From positions 29,539 to 93,538 of the forward strand of contig MDVS01000033.1 of NCBI GenBank assembly GCA_001940645.1: 64,000 bases of DNA, given 5' to 3'. Below are positions 48,415-57,441 of this stretch, piece by piece. Position 1 is the stretch's first letter, and each line of letters opens with the position of its first letter. Below the pieces are notes generated by a model that was not told the origin of the DNA, searched no databases, and saw only the letters and a list, made by a program, of their open reading frames with translations. This DNA comes from Candidatus Heimdallarchaeota archaeon LC_3. Its GTDB lineage: Archaea > Asgardarchaeota > Heimdallarchaeia > Hodarchaeales > LC-3. The position numbers and the translations under genes are program-made.

Positions 48415-49389
48415 TTATAGTGGTAGTTCCTGTCCTATTCTTTTCTCTTTGGCATATTTTAGGATTAAAGGAGCTACTGCCATATCGTCAAGTGCTAATC
48501 CTAAGTTTAGACAAATAATTTTTTCATTTTCATCTTCGCGTCCCGGTTTCATTCCTGCAACAAGTTCTCCCAGATCAGCATATGGTTCTGGAGTTTGTTG
48601 AAAATAGCCTGTTTTACGATAATAACGTAATTGAGCTAAATCATCCGTTGCAAGTTTATCTACTTCTTTAAAAGCTTTTCCTTGCCAATAAGAATCAAAA
48701 TCAACAGTACAGGCAAAAGCGCCTTTGGAAAGCCACCCGCTCCTAATTACTGGATTAGACTTTTTCACGATCGGACCACTTGTCACAACGAGATCTAAAT
48801 CTTTTACAGCATCAAAAGGGTTATCAACTATTTCAATTGGAATTTGAAGTTTTTTGTTCATTTCTTCTGAAAATTGTTAAGCCACTTCCAGAAGAATATC
48901 AAAAGCTCTAACTTTTTCAAGTGAAAAGACACAGGAGAGTGCTTCAAGATTACTCCGACCTTGAACACCACAGGCAATTATTCCCACACTTGAACTATCT
49001 TTTCTGGCAAGATGTTTTGCTGCTATGGCTGTTGCTGCACCAGTGCGCTTAGCTGTAATCCATGTACAATCCATCACTGCGATTGGTGCTCCTGTTTCAG
49101 GATCATTCAGAATTAAGAGACCCATTATATAGGGTAGGTTTTTTTTGTAATTTTCAGGGTAACCAGAAACCCATTTCATACCAGCAGAGTTCAGGGTTGG
49201 AATAAAAGCAGGCATAGCATGTATGAAAGCATTGGGTTGAGTATGAATACCCGGTTTTGGTGGCATTTCAACCTGTCCTTTGCCTTTCTGATGAAACATG
49301 GTCTCAAGAGCCTTAATAATTTCTTGCATGGGTAGATTAACAGCTTCTACATCTTTTTTAGAGAGATAAGTAAAATTTTGAGCATTCAT
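48415..49389 (-). pseudogene. Ornithine cyclodeaminase/alanine dehydrogenase-like gene interrupted by one TAA
   Basis: A mu-crystallin/OCD-family gene of about 324 codons. The first part (from ATG 49389) has MKWVSGYPENY, PIAVMDCTWITAKRTGAATA and the NAD-binding IIACGVQGRSNLEAL; then TAA at 48877-48879 stands where Gln (CAA) would fit, and the frame continues QFSEEMNKKL, DLVVTSGP and CLNLGLALDDMA to the true end. Apart from that codon both halves align with the family along the whole length. A single C-to-T change explains the break. The enzyme would make a cyclic or oxo product from an amino acid using NAD(P). Confidence 0.85.
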
Positions 49390-49542
49390 AATTCGTCCCG
49401 AGAATGTGAATTATATTATTTCAGGTTTTAAGATATTTGAGTAATCATTAATGCAGTCCTTTATAAACCAATTATTGTCATTTTCGTGATTTTTACTAAT
49501 GTTTCAATTATCAGGACTACATTAATATATTAAATAATTATT

Positions 49543-50703
49543 TTATGTTTCATTTAACAAGAATTTTTTAAAATTCATAGGAATAGAAGTTTTTTCGAGC
49601 TTTTGGGTCTTTACACCACCACTGCTAGCAATTTCAAGCACTCTATGATTATTTAGACCCTTTTCAAGAAGGTATTTTCTAAGATTATTTTTAACTTTAT
49701 AAGCCTTTTCCGTATCGATCATAAATAGAACTGATCCTCCCCAACCCCCACCGACCATTCTAGCGCCATAAACTCCACTAATTGATTTTGAATATTGTAC
49801 CAACTGATCTGCTTCAATCCATGACGCTTCAAAGCTCTTTTCAAGACTTAAATGGGATTCATAGAGAAATTTTCCGGCTTCTATTTTTGATTTTGTTATT
49901 TTTAAATCAAACAAGTTAACACGATGGTTTTCGGAAACAATATGCTCCACACGTTTATAATAAGGATTAACTAAGATCTTTTGAATGTAACCAAGGTCGG
50001 CTATTTTTATTTGACTTAAGTTTTCTATATTATATCCTTTTTTTTTCAGAAATTTTAGAGAATAATTACATTCTTCTATTCTTTTGTTATATGGGCTATC
50101 TTTTAGATTACGTCTAACCCCCGTATCGATAATTAGAAATTTTATCTCTGATGGTAAATTAATGAAATAATATTCTAGATTTTCACAATTCAATTTGAGT
50201 GCTGAATTTTCCTTACCAAGACGTACAATAAATTGATCCATAATACCACAAGACAGACCAACATAATTGTTTTCAACTTCCCAACAATCTTCTATTACTT
50301 TCATATCATTAATTTGTTTGTTGAGAATGTATTCTAAAGAAGAATACAAACCAACAACAAGGGATGCTGAACTACTTAATCCAGCACCAAATGGCAAACG
50401 TGATGAAATAAAAATATCAAAACCAAATTCTAATCCAAAATTTCTATTAAATTTATCTATAGTTCCTCTAATATAATTTTTCCATCCATAAGACTTTGAA
50501 ATATTCGATATTGGAAATTCATCATATTCATTGAGCGTTTCAGAAAATACTCTAATTAAATCATCAGTTCTATTAGATACATAGATAAATATTTGTAAAT
50601 TTATTGCAGTAGGCATTACCAATCCTTTCTGATGATCAGTATGTTCCCCTATTATGTTGATTCTTCCCGGGGAGGTGGTTAAGTAATATTTTATGTTAGA
50701 CAT
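49543..50703 (-). CDS. galK: Galactokinase
   Basis: GHMP-family kinase that phosphorylates galactose at C1 with ATP. The galactokinase signature GRINIIGEHTDHQKG lies at about residues 14-28, the ATP-binding motif PFGAGLSSSAS near 107, the catalytic Asp region CGIMDQFIVR, and motif 3 GARMVGGGWGGSV near 320. Length (386) is normal. It starts at ATG 50703. No other Leloir-pathway genes are nearby. A related sugar kinase such as a galacturonokinase cannot be fully excluded. Confidence 0.92.
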   Translation of the reverse strand: MSNIKYYLTTSPGRINIIGEHTDHQKGLVMPTAINLQIFIYVSNRTDDLIRVFSETLNEYDEFPISNISKSYGWKNYIRGTIDKFNRNFGLEFGFDIFISSRLPFGAGLSSSASLVVGLYSSLEYILNKQINDMKVIEDCWEVENNYVGLSCGIMDQFIVRLGKENSALKLNCENLEYYFINLPSEIKFLIIDTGVRRNLKDSPYNKRIEECNYSLKFLKKKGYNIENLSQIKIADLGYIQKILVNPYYKRVEHIVSENHRVNLFDLKITKSKIEAGKFLYESHLSLEKSFEASWIEADQLVQYSKSISGVYGARMVGGGWGGSVLFMIDTEKAYKVKNNLRKYLLEKGLNNHRVLEIASSGGVKTQKLEKTSIPMNFKKFLLNET

Positions 50704-51248
50704 TCTTTATCAAATCAAAATAATCGATTCAGCAAAGTTTTTTTCTCTAGTGTGAGATAAATTCTGACGTTTTAAATTACGGGAGGTGAAATGTGCTTTG
50801 TTGCAGGCATCAAAATTACACTTGTATGTTTTTTCTTTAGTAGTCAAATGCAGTCAAAATGTAGGCGATATTTTCTCGCATATTTTTAAATCTATTATAA
50901 TTTATTATTAAAAAATTGCTTTGGTGTAATAAATGAAAAGGACAAATTTAATTTTATTTAGATTGTTATTTATAATATCAATAAATCAAATTTTTCTAAC
51001 GCTACTGTAAAACCTAATTCAGAAAGTCGATTAACAACTTCTTTGACTCTTGAGCCTTATGAACTGTATTGCATAACAATTCTTGATAACAATTCTTGTG
51101 TACATAAATATCAACCAAGAACTAATTGAGCGTTGATTTAATAAGCATATTTATATTTGAATCTCTTTGAGTTAATGTAAATAACTCTCTGAAACATAGT
51201 ATTCTGTTGTGGCTGATTAAAATAAGATAAATTCTATTTAGATTTCGA
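50704..51248. other. Gene-poor stretch with one short frame that has a strong ribosome site
   Basis: About 545 bp. Besides the 32-codon frame at 50791-50889 I see no gene. A short direct repeat, AACAATTCTTG, occurs twice near 51077-51100. Confidence 0.4.
50791..50889 (+). CDS. Possible 32-residue peptide starting MCFVAGI
   Basis: GGGAGGTGAA stands directly before the ATG, one of the best ribosome sites in the window. The peptide starts MCFVAGIKITLV and ends in a basic aromatic tail. The start resembles class II glutamine amidotransferases (MCGIAG), so it may be the stub of a lost gene, or a small gene in its own right. Confidence 0.35.
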   Translation: MCFVAGIKITLVCFFFSSQMQSKCRRYFLAYF

Positions 51249-51920
51249 TCATAGCTTCAATAAATCCGGTTTTTCCCAATCTATTTTACAGGCTTTACAA
51301 GTATCAGCAACAAGAGAAATACTAGGTTCTAAATATTCGATTTCATGTTGACAGTATTCACAACCGCTATGAACGGTCTCAAGAATAGTCTCTTGGACAT
51401 TCGTCTCTTCACTTAGTAACTCAATACCCTTAGCAATCACTTCATTAACTTGTGGCCCACAACAACGTCCAGAAGGGTTATTAATATGGCATAGTTTCCC
51501 TGTACGGGCACCTGTGTACTTTTTAATATCTTCAAGGCTGGTAGCTCTCTTTGTAGTTACTATCTCATCCAAAATCCGATGTTCGAGAACATTCAAACAA
51601 TAGCATATTGGCCTAGGTTCTTCTCCATCTTTATGTGCTACTCTTGTTTTAACACCGTCCTCCAAGAAATAATAGCTCTTTTCATTATTAAAGTATATAA
51701 TTGGACATTTTTTCTGGGGACAAAAGAAATAATTGGTATCGCTGATAATATCCCAATATTTCTCTTGGATATGATTACGCATTGTTATTTTTTTAACAAT
51801 TAATCCTTTGGAACCAGAAACAGGACAAAATTTATACTCAACATGGTCTGGAACATCAGGCCAAATATTTACCTCGTTTTTGCTAACAGAAATGACAGAC
51901 TTAGGGCTCATAGTAATCAC
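51249..51920 (-). CDS. CopZ-like Fe-S/zinc metallochaperone
   Basis: A cysteine-rich 223-residue protein like the N-terminal part of archaeal CopZ. Cys32, Cys67 and Cys72 (FCPQKKCPIIYF) match its zinc site, though the second Cys of the usual CPxCG is Ser35. ICYCLNV (Cys106, Cys108) with later CHINNPSGRCCG matches the 2Fe-2S BFD-like part. A further CEYC and CKAC (Cys187/190, 208/211) near the end could bind another metal; the HMA domain of classic CopZ is absent. The gene ends a metal-related block on this strand, 264 bp after the methyltransferase. Twin TATA-like boxes precede the ATG. Confidence 0.8.
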   Translation of the reverse strand: MITMSPKSVISVSKNEVNIWPDVPDHVEYKFCPVSGSKGLIVKKITMRNHIQEKYWDIISDTNYFFCPQKKCPIIYFNNEKSYYFLEDGVKTRVAHKDGEEPRPICYCLNVLEHRILDEIVTTKRATSLEDIKKYTGARTGKLCHINNPSGRCCGPQVNEVIAKGIELLSEETNVQETILETVHSGCEYCQHEIEYLEPSISLVADTCKACKIDWEKPDLLKL

Positions 51921-51948
51921 TTAATTGAATTGAAAAAAGTTACAAAGC

Positions 51949-51978
51949 TAAATTTATATAAAGTTAAATTTATATAAA
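51949..51978 (-). promoter_or_regulatory. Duplicated TATA-like element before the CopZ-like gene
   Basis: TAAATTTATATAAA occurs twice in tandem with a 16-base period, about 30-58 bases before the ATG at 51920. One copy is a good archaeal TATA box. The same core (AATTTATATAAATT) precedes the ArsR gene at 53729-53743, so it may double as an operator. Confidence 0.5.
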
Positions 51979-52184
51979 CTTATTGTTATTTCGGAAAATT
52001 CATACTGATTTTAATATATCTGGCAAAAAAGAGCCCTACTACTAAAAAATTCGATATCCATAAACATAAGTTACACCATTTGACTTGTTCTTTAATAAAT
52101 ATCAAAATACATTCGATTTAATTTAAATTCTTTCGCAAAGAATTAATATTTATTATTTAACTATTAAGAATTAATATTTAACTA

Positions 52185-53177
52185 CTAATTATGAAATATT
52201 AATATTCCTGAATTCAATTGATAATTTTTCTTGTTGTATTTTATTTCATATGTTCTTATTGTTTCTTCTCGAAGAACTTTAAAGCCATTTTCTTGACATA
52301 GTGTAATAATGAAGTCCAAGCTTTGAGCATCAGCGATTCCCCCGCATTGAAATGCTGGATCATTACGTAACGACTCCGGAAGTATGTCTATTGTAAACTC
52401 ATCAGCCATAACTAGAACTCCATCAGCTTTTAAACATGTACGAACTTGTTGAAGGAAGTCACGCTTATTAGATAAAAGATTAAAGACATTGTTAACTAGT
52501 ATTAGGTCTTGAGATTCCGGTTTAACTAGCATTAAATTACTGGCTTGGTGAAAAACAGCATTAGGTAAATTCAGTTTTTGAGCAGTTTTTTTTGCAAAAT
52601 CCACCATTTCTGGTGTGATATCAATACCGGTAATCTGACTTGGAGCTATTAATGGAGCGATCTGAAAAGCATCATGACCAGTACCACTCCCAAAATCAAT
52701 CACAGACATCCCAAAGTGTAAGTATCCAAATTTCTCTAAATATTCCACCAAGTTGAATATGGAGCTAAAACTTGGGGCTTCAGAAAATTCCTCAAAACGA
52801 TCAATATCTGTCGTTTTACATACACAATAATCACTACAAGCAACTTCTTCTTTAGCTATAATCCTCTCTAAAGCTTGTTTATACTGTTTTTTAGTTAACA
52901 CATTTGGATCGTCTGCAGACAATATGATTTCGTCATCTTTACCTGTTATCGGTTTAATTGTTTTAATAGTAATCTGACAGGAGGAACAGCATCCTTCAAA
53001 AGATTCAAGACTTTTTGAAATTTGATTTTTCATTAACATAGACTCTAAAATAGAATTACCAGTAGATTTGTCTGTTTTTTTAAGACTACTCTCTTTAAGA
53101 TTTGAAAGTTTTTCTTCCACAGCAGTTATGCATCCAATACAGGTAACGTCATCAAATTCTATGAAATATCTGTCCAA
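52185..53177 (-). CDS. SAM-dependent methyltransferase with Cys-rich HMA-like N-terminus (ArsM-like)
   Basis: A 330-residue protein of two parts. The N-terminal 120 residues hold DDVTCIGCITAVEEKL (Cys13, Cys16), resembling an HMA metal-binding loop, then GCCSSC (63-67) and CSDYCVC (114-120). From about residue 150 comes a class I methyltransferase with motif I VIDFGSGTGHDAF, as in arsenite methyltransferase, and CGG at 278-280 where ArsM has its third cysteine. The ArsM cysteine of SNCVxNL is Asn230 here. Start TTG 53177 is ten bases after GGAAG. It may methylate As, or another metalloid or metal; the altered site makes arsenite uncertain. Confidence 0.82.
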   Translation of the reverse strand: MDRYFIEFDDVTCIGCITAVEEKLSNLKESSLKKTDKSTGNSILESMLMKNQISKSLESFEGCCSSCQITIKTIKPITGKDDEIILSADDPNVLTKKQYKQALERIIAKEEVACSDYCVCKTTDIDRFEEFSEAPSFSSIFNLVEYLEKFGYLHFGMSVIDFGSGTGHDAFQIAPLIAPSQITGIDITPEMVDFAKKTAQKLNLPNAVFHQASNLMLVKPESQDLILVNNVFNLLSNKRDFLQQVRTCLKADGVLVMADEFTIDILPESLRNDPAFQCGGIADAQSLDFIITLCQENGFKVLREETIRTYEIKYNKKNYQLNSGILIFHN

Positions 53178-53344
53178 TTATTTTTCTTCCGGATTTTTCT
53201 TTAGTTTAAGTGAAAATAAAATAATTATTAATTACTTTCTATTCATTTTTACATTTAGTTTTCGTTTTTTATCACCCAGGTAGGTTATTTTTTAGTATTC
53301 CTATAATTGCTTTAGATGAAATTGATTATTTCCATTTTTAATAA

Positions 53345-53701
53345 TCACAATTTTATCCTGCAAGCTTGGTGTGTTTCACAGTTTTTATGAAGAAGAAGAT
53401 AGCTATCAGCTAATTGAAAAATTTTCTCTACAAAATCCGGCTCATGAATCGAATAAATCATTTTTCTTCCATCTTTATCAGATTTAGTTCTGTTTAATAA
53501 TCCACAATCTGTTAAACAATGAAGGTGATATGATATCAAAGTTTGAGGTTTATTTAAAACTTCAATCAAATTATTTACTGAAGATTTACTATGCTCAAGT
53601 AAATATTCTAATATTAAATGACGAACAGAATCAGAAATCATGGTAAAAAATGCTGTTCGGGCGGAATTGGTAGTTGTCTCAGTTTTAATAATATCAACCA
53701 A
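53345..53701 (-). CDS. ArsR/SmtB-family metalloregulator
   Basis: A 118-residue repressor-like protein. The winged helix spans about residues 20-85: MISDSVRHLILEYLLEHSK, LNKPQTLISYHLHCLTDCG and a wing KDGRKMIYSI. Cysteines in HLHCLTDC and at the end (KNCETHQACRI) may form a thiol metal site. The start is TTG 53701. It precedes the methyltransferase and CopZ-like genes on the same strand, with 167 bp in between, so it probably senses the same metal and represses this set. Confidence 0.85.
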   Translation of the reverse strand: MVDIIKTETTTNSARTAFFTMISDSVRHLILEYLLEHSKSSVNNLIEVLNKPQTLISYHLHCLTDCGLLNRTKSDKDGRKMIYSIHEPDFVEKIFQLADSYLLLHKNCETHQACRIKL

Positions 53702-54193
53702 ATTTCAGTTGTAAATCATCTATTATAATTTATATAAATTTTGAATATCAGAAATAAAAATCTAGTGATATTAACGAATTCCTAATAAATGAGAATAAAA
53801 TTCTATTTCAAATCTGAAATAGAATTAATTTTACATAAAAATGCTTGTTACAATCTAGAATTTAGTTGAAAAGTGTTAGCTTTTTACAAATAATATATTG
53901 ATCAAGATCTTTAAACTTATCACTTTTTACCTACCATTGAATTTTATATAGATAAATGAAGAAGAACTTCGATTATTAAACTACTAATTACGAAATACTA
54001 ATAATCCTAAATCCAATAGATAGTAAACTATGGATATTTATCAATAGTTTTTAAATTAAACAATATAGAAATTCTGAGATTTATTTTACAATCAGGACCA
54101 TAATTTTTAATAGAATCGAAAAACTACAATCTAAGTCAAGAAAATAAGTTTATACTAATTAATTTTGTAAGATGGGACTAGACCATTATAAAA
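53702..54193. other. Gene-poor stretch with ArsR promoter
   Basis: About 490 bp. The TATA-like palindrome AATTTATATAAATT lies at 53729-53742, close to the ArsR start. No gene seen in the remainder. Confidence 0.45.
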
Positions 54194-54691
54194 CTAATCT
54201 ACATCTAGAACAATATCTTCTTTTTCAAATTGAATTTCTTGGAAGGACTCATTGATAAAGGGTTGCATCATATGTTTGATTAAAGGCAATTTTTCTTCAT
54301 TTATTCGGTAGTAATTCCATTTTCCTGTTTCAGAGACAACTTTTTCATGTCTTCCAGTTTTTTCATTTTTTACAAAAGATATTCTTCTATTTTTTAAGAT
54401 ATTCTCTTTTTTCATAATAGTTAGTTGTCTAGTAATTGCAGGTTGAGCCACGCTGTATGAATCACTATCTTCCGATAGATAATAAGGAGGATACTTTTCA
54501 AAATAAGAATTGAACAAGTTTTCTAATTCTAATGTACATATTTCTTTATTAATTAATAAAAACCTTAGAATATTTAATCTCAAGGGGTGAGCAATTGTTT
54601 TAAATAATTTTATAACTTCTTCGTCGGAAAATTTTAAGTTTGGAACAGTTTGAACAAGTTTTGAATTTGAAAAAAGGCTTACATAACTCAT
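54194..54691 (-). CDS. ArsR-like winged-helix regulator with long insert
   Basis: A 165-residue regulator. LFKTIAHPLRLNILRFLLI opens the winged helix, and PAITRQLTIMKKENILKNRR is the recognition helix, followed by a wing and ETGKWNYYRINEEKL, typical of ArsR proteins. Between helices 2 and 3 an insert of about 25 residues (NSYFEKYPPYYLSED) is unusual. A dyad at 54728-54753, placed between a TATA box and the start, may be its own operator. It separates the methyltransferase side from the SDR-MerB side. Confidence 0.78.
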   Translation of the reverse strand: MSYVSLFSNSKLVQTVPNLKFSDEEVIKLFKTIAHPLRLNILRFLLINKEICTLELENLFNSYFEKYPPYYLSEDSDSYSVAQPAITRQLTIMKKENILKNRRISFVKNEKTGRHEKVVSETGKWNYYRINEEKLPLIKHMMQPFINESFQEIQFEKEDIVLDVD

Positions 54692-54727
54692 AATTCTTAC
54701 AAGTGCTGAAGATTATTTAAATTTTTG

Positions 54728-54753
54728 GTTGCATAACATTACCAGTATGTAAC
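54728..54753 (-). promoter_or_regulatory. Probable operator dyad of the ArsR-like gene
   Basis: GTTGCATA and TATGTAAC form an inverted repeat with one mismatch and a 10-base spacer. For the minus-strand gene starting at 54691 it lies just downstream of a TATA-like TATATAAAG (54759-54767), where a bound repressor would block initiation. TATGTAA recurs at about 54778. Confidence 0.5.
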
Positions 54754-54923
54754 AAAAACTTTATATACCGATATCTGTATGTAATATTTATGATACAAAT
54801 GTCAGAAATTTTTAGCCAACAAGAAAATTATACCAAATTACAGATAAAACTATTCAATTAAAACAAGATTTGTGACATGAGGCACATGATGTATAAAGAA
54901 AAAAAGAAATAAGGTGATTTATA

Positions 54924-55664
54924 TTGAGTAAAAAATTTGAAAACAAAGTTGCATTTATTACTGGAGGAAGCACTGGAATCGGTTTTAGTACCGCTAAGCG
55001 CTTTGCTGAAGAGGGTGCTAAAGTAGTAATTGCTAGTAGTAATGTAGAACGTGGGGAAGCAGCAGTTAAACAAATAAAATCGTCTGGTGGAGAAGCCACA
55101 TTTATTCAAACTGATGTTTCGCAATTTGATCAGATCCAAAGAGCAATTGAGAAAACCATTGAAATTTATGGAAGATTAGATTTTGCCTTCAATAACGCAG
55201 GCACTCCTGGTAAGATGGGATCGTTACACACAGGTTCAGAACAAAATTGGGATCGTGTCTTAGATGTCAATTTGAAAGGAATCTGGGCTGCAATGAAATT
55301 TGAGATCCAGCACATGATCCAAAATGGGGGTGGCGTTATCATCAATAACTCCTCAACTGCCGGAGGACGAGGTATGGCTGGATTATCAGTTTATAATGCT
55401 AGCAAATTTGGAATTCATGGTTTAACAAAGGCCGCAGCTCTAGAATATGCTAAGGCCGGTGTCCGAGTTAATGTTGTAATGCCTGGTCCAATTGAAACTA
55501 ACATGATTCAAGGAATGCAGGAATATTTGGTGCCGATGGTACCCATGAAGCGCACCGGTGACCCTGATGATATAGCTAATGCTGTTTTGTGGTTGTGTAG
55601 TGATGAAGCTTCCTTTGTGACAGGAGTTGCTCTTCCCGTTGATGGCGGAATGCTTGAGTCATAA
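54924..55664 (+). CDS. Short-chain dehydrogenase/reductase
   Basis: A classical SDR of 246 residues: GGSTGIGFS (NAD(P) binding, about residues 15-23), NNAG (about 90), catalytic Ser in INNSSTAGG, then YNASK (Tyr and Lys), and the end VTGVALPVDGGM. It starts at TTG 54924, seven bases after AAGGTGA. Base composition seems higher in GC than in neighbouring genes and the sequence is bacterial-like, suggesting transfer. It precedes merB by 37 bp and is probably co-transcribed. Substrate unknown. Confidence 0.92.
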   Translation: MSKKFENKVAFITGGSTGIGFSTAKRFAEEGAKVVIASSNVERGEAAVKQIKSSGGEATFIQTDVSQFDQIQRAIEKTIEIYGRLDFAFNNAGTPGKMGSLHTGSEQNWDRVLDVNLKGIWAAMKFEIQHMIQNGGGVIINNSSTAGGRGMAGLSVYNASKFGIHGLTKAAALEYAKAGVRVNVVMPGPIETNMIQGMQEYLVPMVPMKRTGDPDDIANAVLWLCSDEASFVTGVALPVDGGMLES

Positions 55665-55701
55665 ATAATCTGACATTTTCAAAATTGGAAGTAAAAAAAT
55701 C

Positions 55702-56370
55702 ATGACAAAAAAAATCCTAATTGACGAAATAGCATCAAAATTCAGAATGATTGGAATGCCACCAGACTTAGACGAAAGAGCATCAAAATTTCTTGAAGTT
55801 ATATTAAAAGAAGTTACAAAAGGAAGTCCCGTTACTCAAGAGAAATGTTACGAAATTGCAGCAGAACTAAACTTGAGTAAAGAAGAAATAAGATCGTTCA
55901 TAGAAACCTCTACTGAACGGGATAAACAAGGTAGAATCTTAGGACTCTTCGGATTAACCCAAAATGAATATGCACATAAATTCGAAATTGATGGTGAAAA
56001 ATTGTATGCTTTTTGTGGCTGGGATACATTATTTCTACCTCAACTTTTGATGAAAACAGCAAAGGTTGAAGTAGTTGATCATCAATCAAAAGAAACAATC
56101 AAGATCGAAATATCTCCTGAAAAGGTTTTATCTATTTTTCCACCCACTGCTGTACTCTCGATAGTGATACCCGAGGTAGAAATAGAGAATTTAGCACAGG
56201 TTTATGGTATATTCTGTTCTAATGTCCACTTTTTTGCTTCTGAGAAGAATTTACGTGATTGGTTTGAACACAGAGAGTATAATCCCTTGGTAATATCGAT
56301 TGAAGAAGGTTTCGCACTTGGAACTTCATTATTTGGAAATATCATAGAAAATATTCACGCGGGGCGTTAA
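55702..56370 (+). CDS. merB: MerB-type organomercurial lyase
   Basis: Cleaves the carbon-mercury bond of organomercurials, releasing Hg(II) and a hydrocarbon. The 222-residue protein has an N-terminal helical domain (1-75), then ILGLFGLTQNEYAHKFEI and FCGWDTLFLP, where Cys105 and Asp108 match the catalytic Cys96 and Asp99 of the plasmid R831b enzyme, and FCSNVHFFAS, where Cys172 matches Cys159. The triad is therefore complete. It follows an SDR in the same direction. No mercuric reductase or mercury transporter is in the window. Another organometal substrate is possible, but the family call is strong. Confidence 0.9.
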   Translation: MTKKILIDEIASKFRMIGMPPDLDERASKFLEVILKEVTKGSPVTQEKCYEIAAELNLSKEEIRSFIETSTERDKQGRILGLFGLTQNEYAHKFEIDGEKLYAFCGWDTLFLPQLLMKTAKVEVVDHQSKETIKIEISPEKVLSIFPPTAVLSIVIPEVEIENLAQVYGIFCSNVHFFASEKNLRDWFEHREYNPLVISIEEGFALGTSLFGNIIENIHAGR

Positions 56371-56873
56371 AAATACGAACAACCATTGGAAAAGAAGAAT
56401 CAAGTCCAGTTTTACTTTATGAGTAGTACTAGAACGTTCCTAAAGTCTTATTATTAAAAAGGATTTTTGAAGGTCTTAGACATTTTATTATAAGAGTTGA
56501 AACAATTAATGTAAAATCTTTATCATATTTGATTATAAGAATGAAATCAGCAAAATAATTTTTGTCGAAAAGAATATAATTAATAAGTATAAGAAGTGAG
56601 GAATCGTAAATATTCTAACTAAGAAGTAGTAGAGAATTTACCACATCTATTAATACCTGCTCATACGAAAATTGTGTTTTCAGCTTGTTTATATAAATTA
56701 TTTCCTTTTTCATAATTGACTTCTTCTAATCTCTATACATAATCAATCATCTAACTAAGTATTAAGCAAAAATATAATCTCTATGCATTAGTCAATATTT
56801 AAATAGTTTGATAAATCTATTATTCCAAATGATTTTGTTTTGTAATATTAACAAGTGATTTTTATACAAAAAG
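56371..56873. other. Gene-poor stretch without recognised content
   Basis: About 500 bp of AT-rich DNA after merB. No gene, RNA or repeat seen; the promoter of the MarR gene is at its right end. Confidence 0.4.
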
Positions 56874-56888
56874 TTGTGGATTGTATTT

Positions 56889-57416
56889 ATGGGATTTTTA
56901 CATCCTTTTGGAAAGCATCATAATTTTGATGAATTATCTAAGGAGTTCCTAATGCTCTTGGTGAGAGCTGAATTACAGAAGTCTAGATCTCAAGCAAAAT
57001 TACTTGAGATCGTAGATAAACTAGGAATTACAAAATCTGAATTTTTGATGATCAAGTTTCTGAAAAATAGTAACAATATATTAGTTAAAGAATTAGCTGA
57101 TCAATTGAATCTATCGAATTCGACGATTGTGGAGCGATTGAATTCGCTCGAAGATGTTGGTATGATAAAAAGGGAAAGAAATTTTAAGGATAGAAGAAAA
57201 GTCATGATATCACTAACTGAAAAAAGTATGAAAATAGTCAATCAAGTGGATATGAACATTTTCGATTTCATCCCCCATTTTTTTGATGAATTAAACTCTA
57301 AAGAAAAATTAGATTTATTGCAATTATTCAAGAAAGTTAATCTTGATCCAAAATTTTCTAAAAGCGACTTCCAAGAGGATTTTTCTAAACGCCTACAAAA
57401 ATTGATAGGATTTTAA
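56889..57416 (+). CDS. MarR-family transcriptional regulator
   Basis: A 175-residue regulator with the MarR layout. An N-terminal helix (dimer part, about residues 15-45) is followed by the winged helix: LGITKSEFLMIKFLKN, LVKELADQLNLSNSTIVERL (recognition helix) and the wing EDVGMIKRERNFKDRRKVMISLTEK, cut here at KRER, which carries the DRR motif typical of MarR. The C-terminus is helical. I chose ATG 56889; the frame is open from TTG 56874. It might regulate the membrane protein gene that follows on the other strand. Confidence 0.88.
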   Translation: MGFLHPFGKHHNFDELSKEFLMLLVRAELQKSRSQAKLLEIVDKLGITKSEFLMIKFLKNSNNILVKELADQLNLSNSTIVERLNSLEDVGMIKRERNFKDRRKVMISLTEKSMKIVNQVDMNIFDFIPHFFDELNSKEKLDLLQLFKKVNLDPKFSKSDFQEDFSKRLQKLIGF

Positions 57417-57441
57417 ATTAAACTCTTTTAAAATAATCAAA

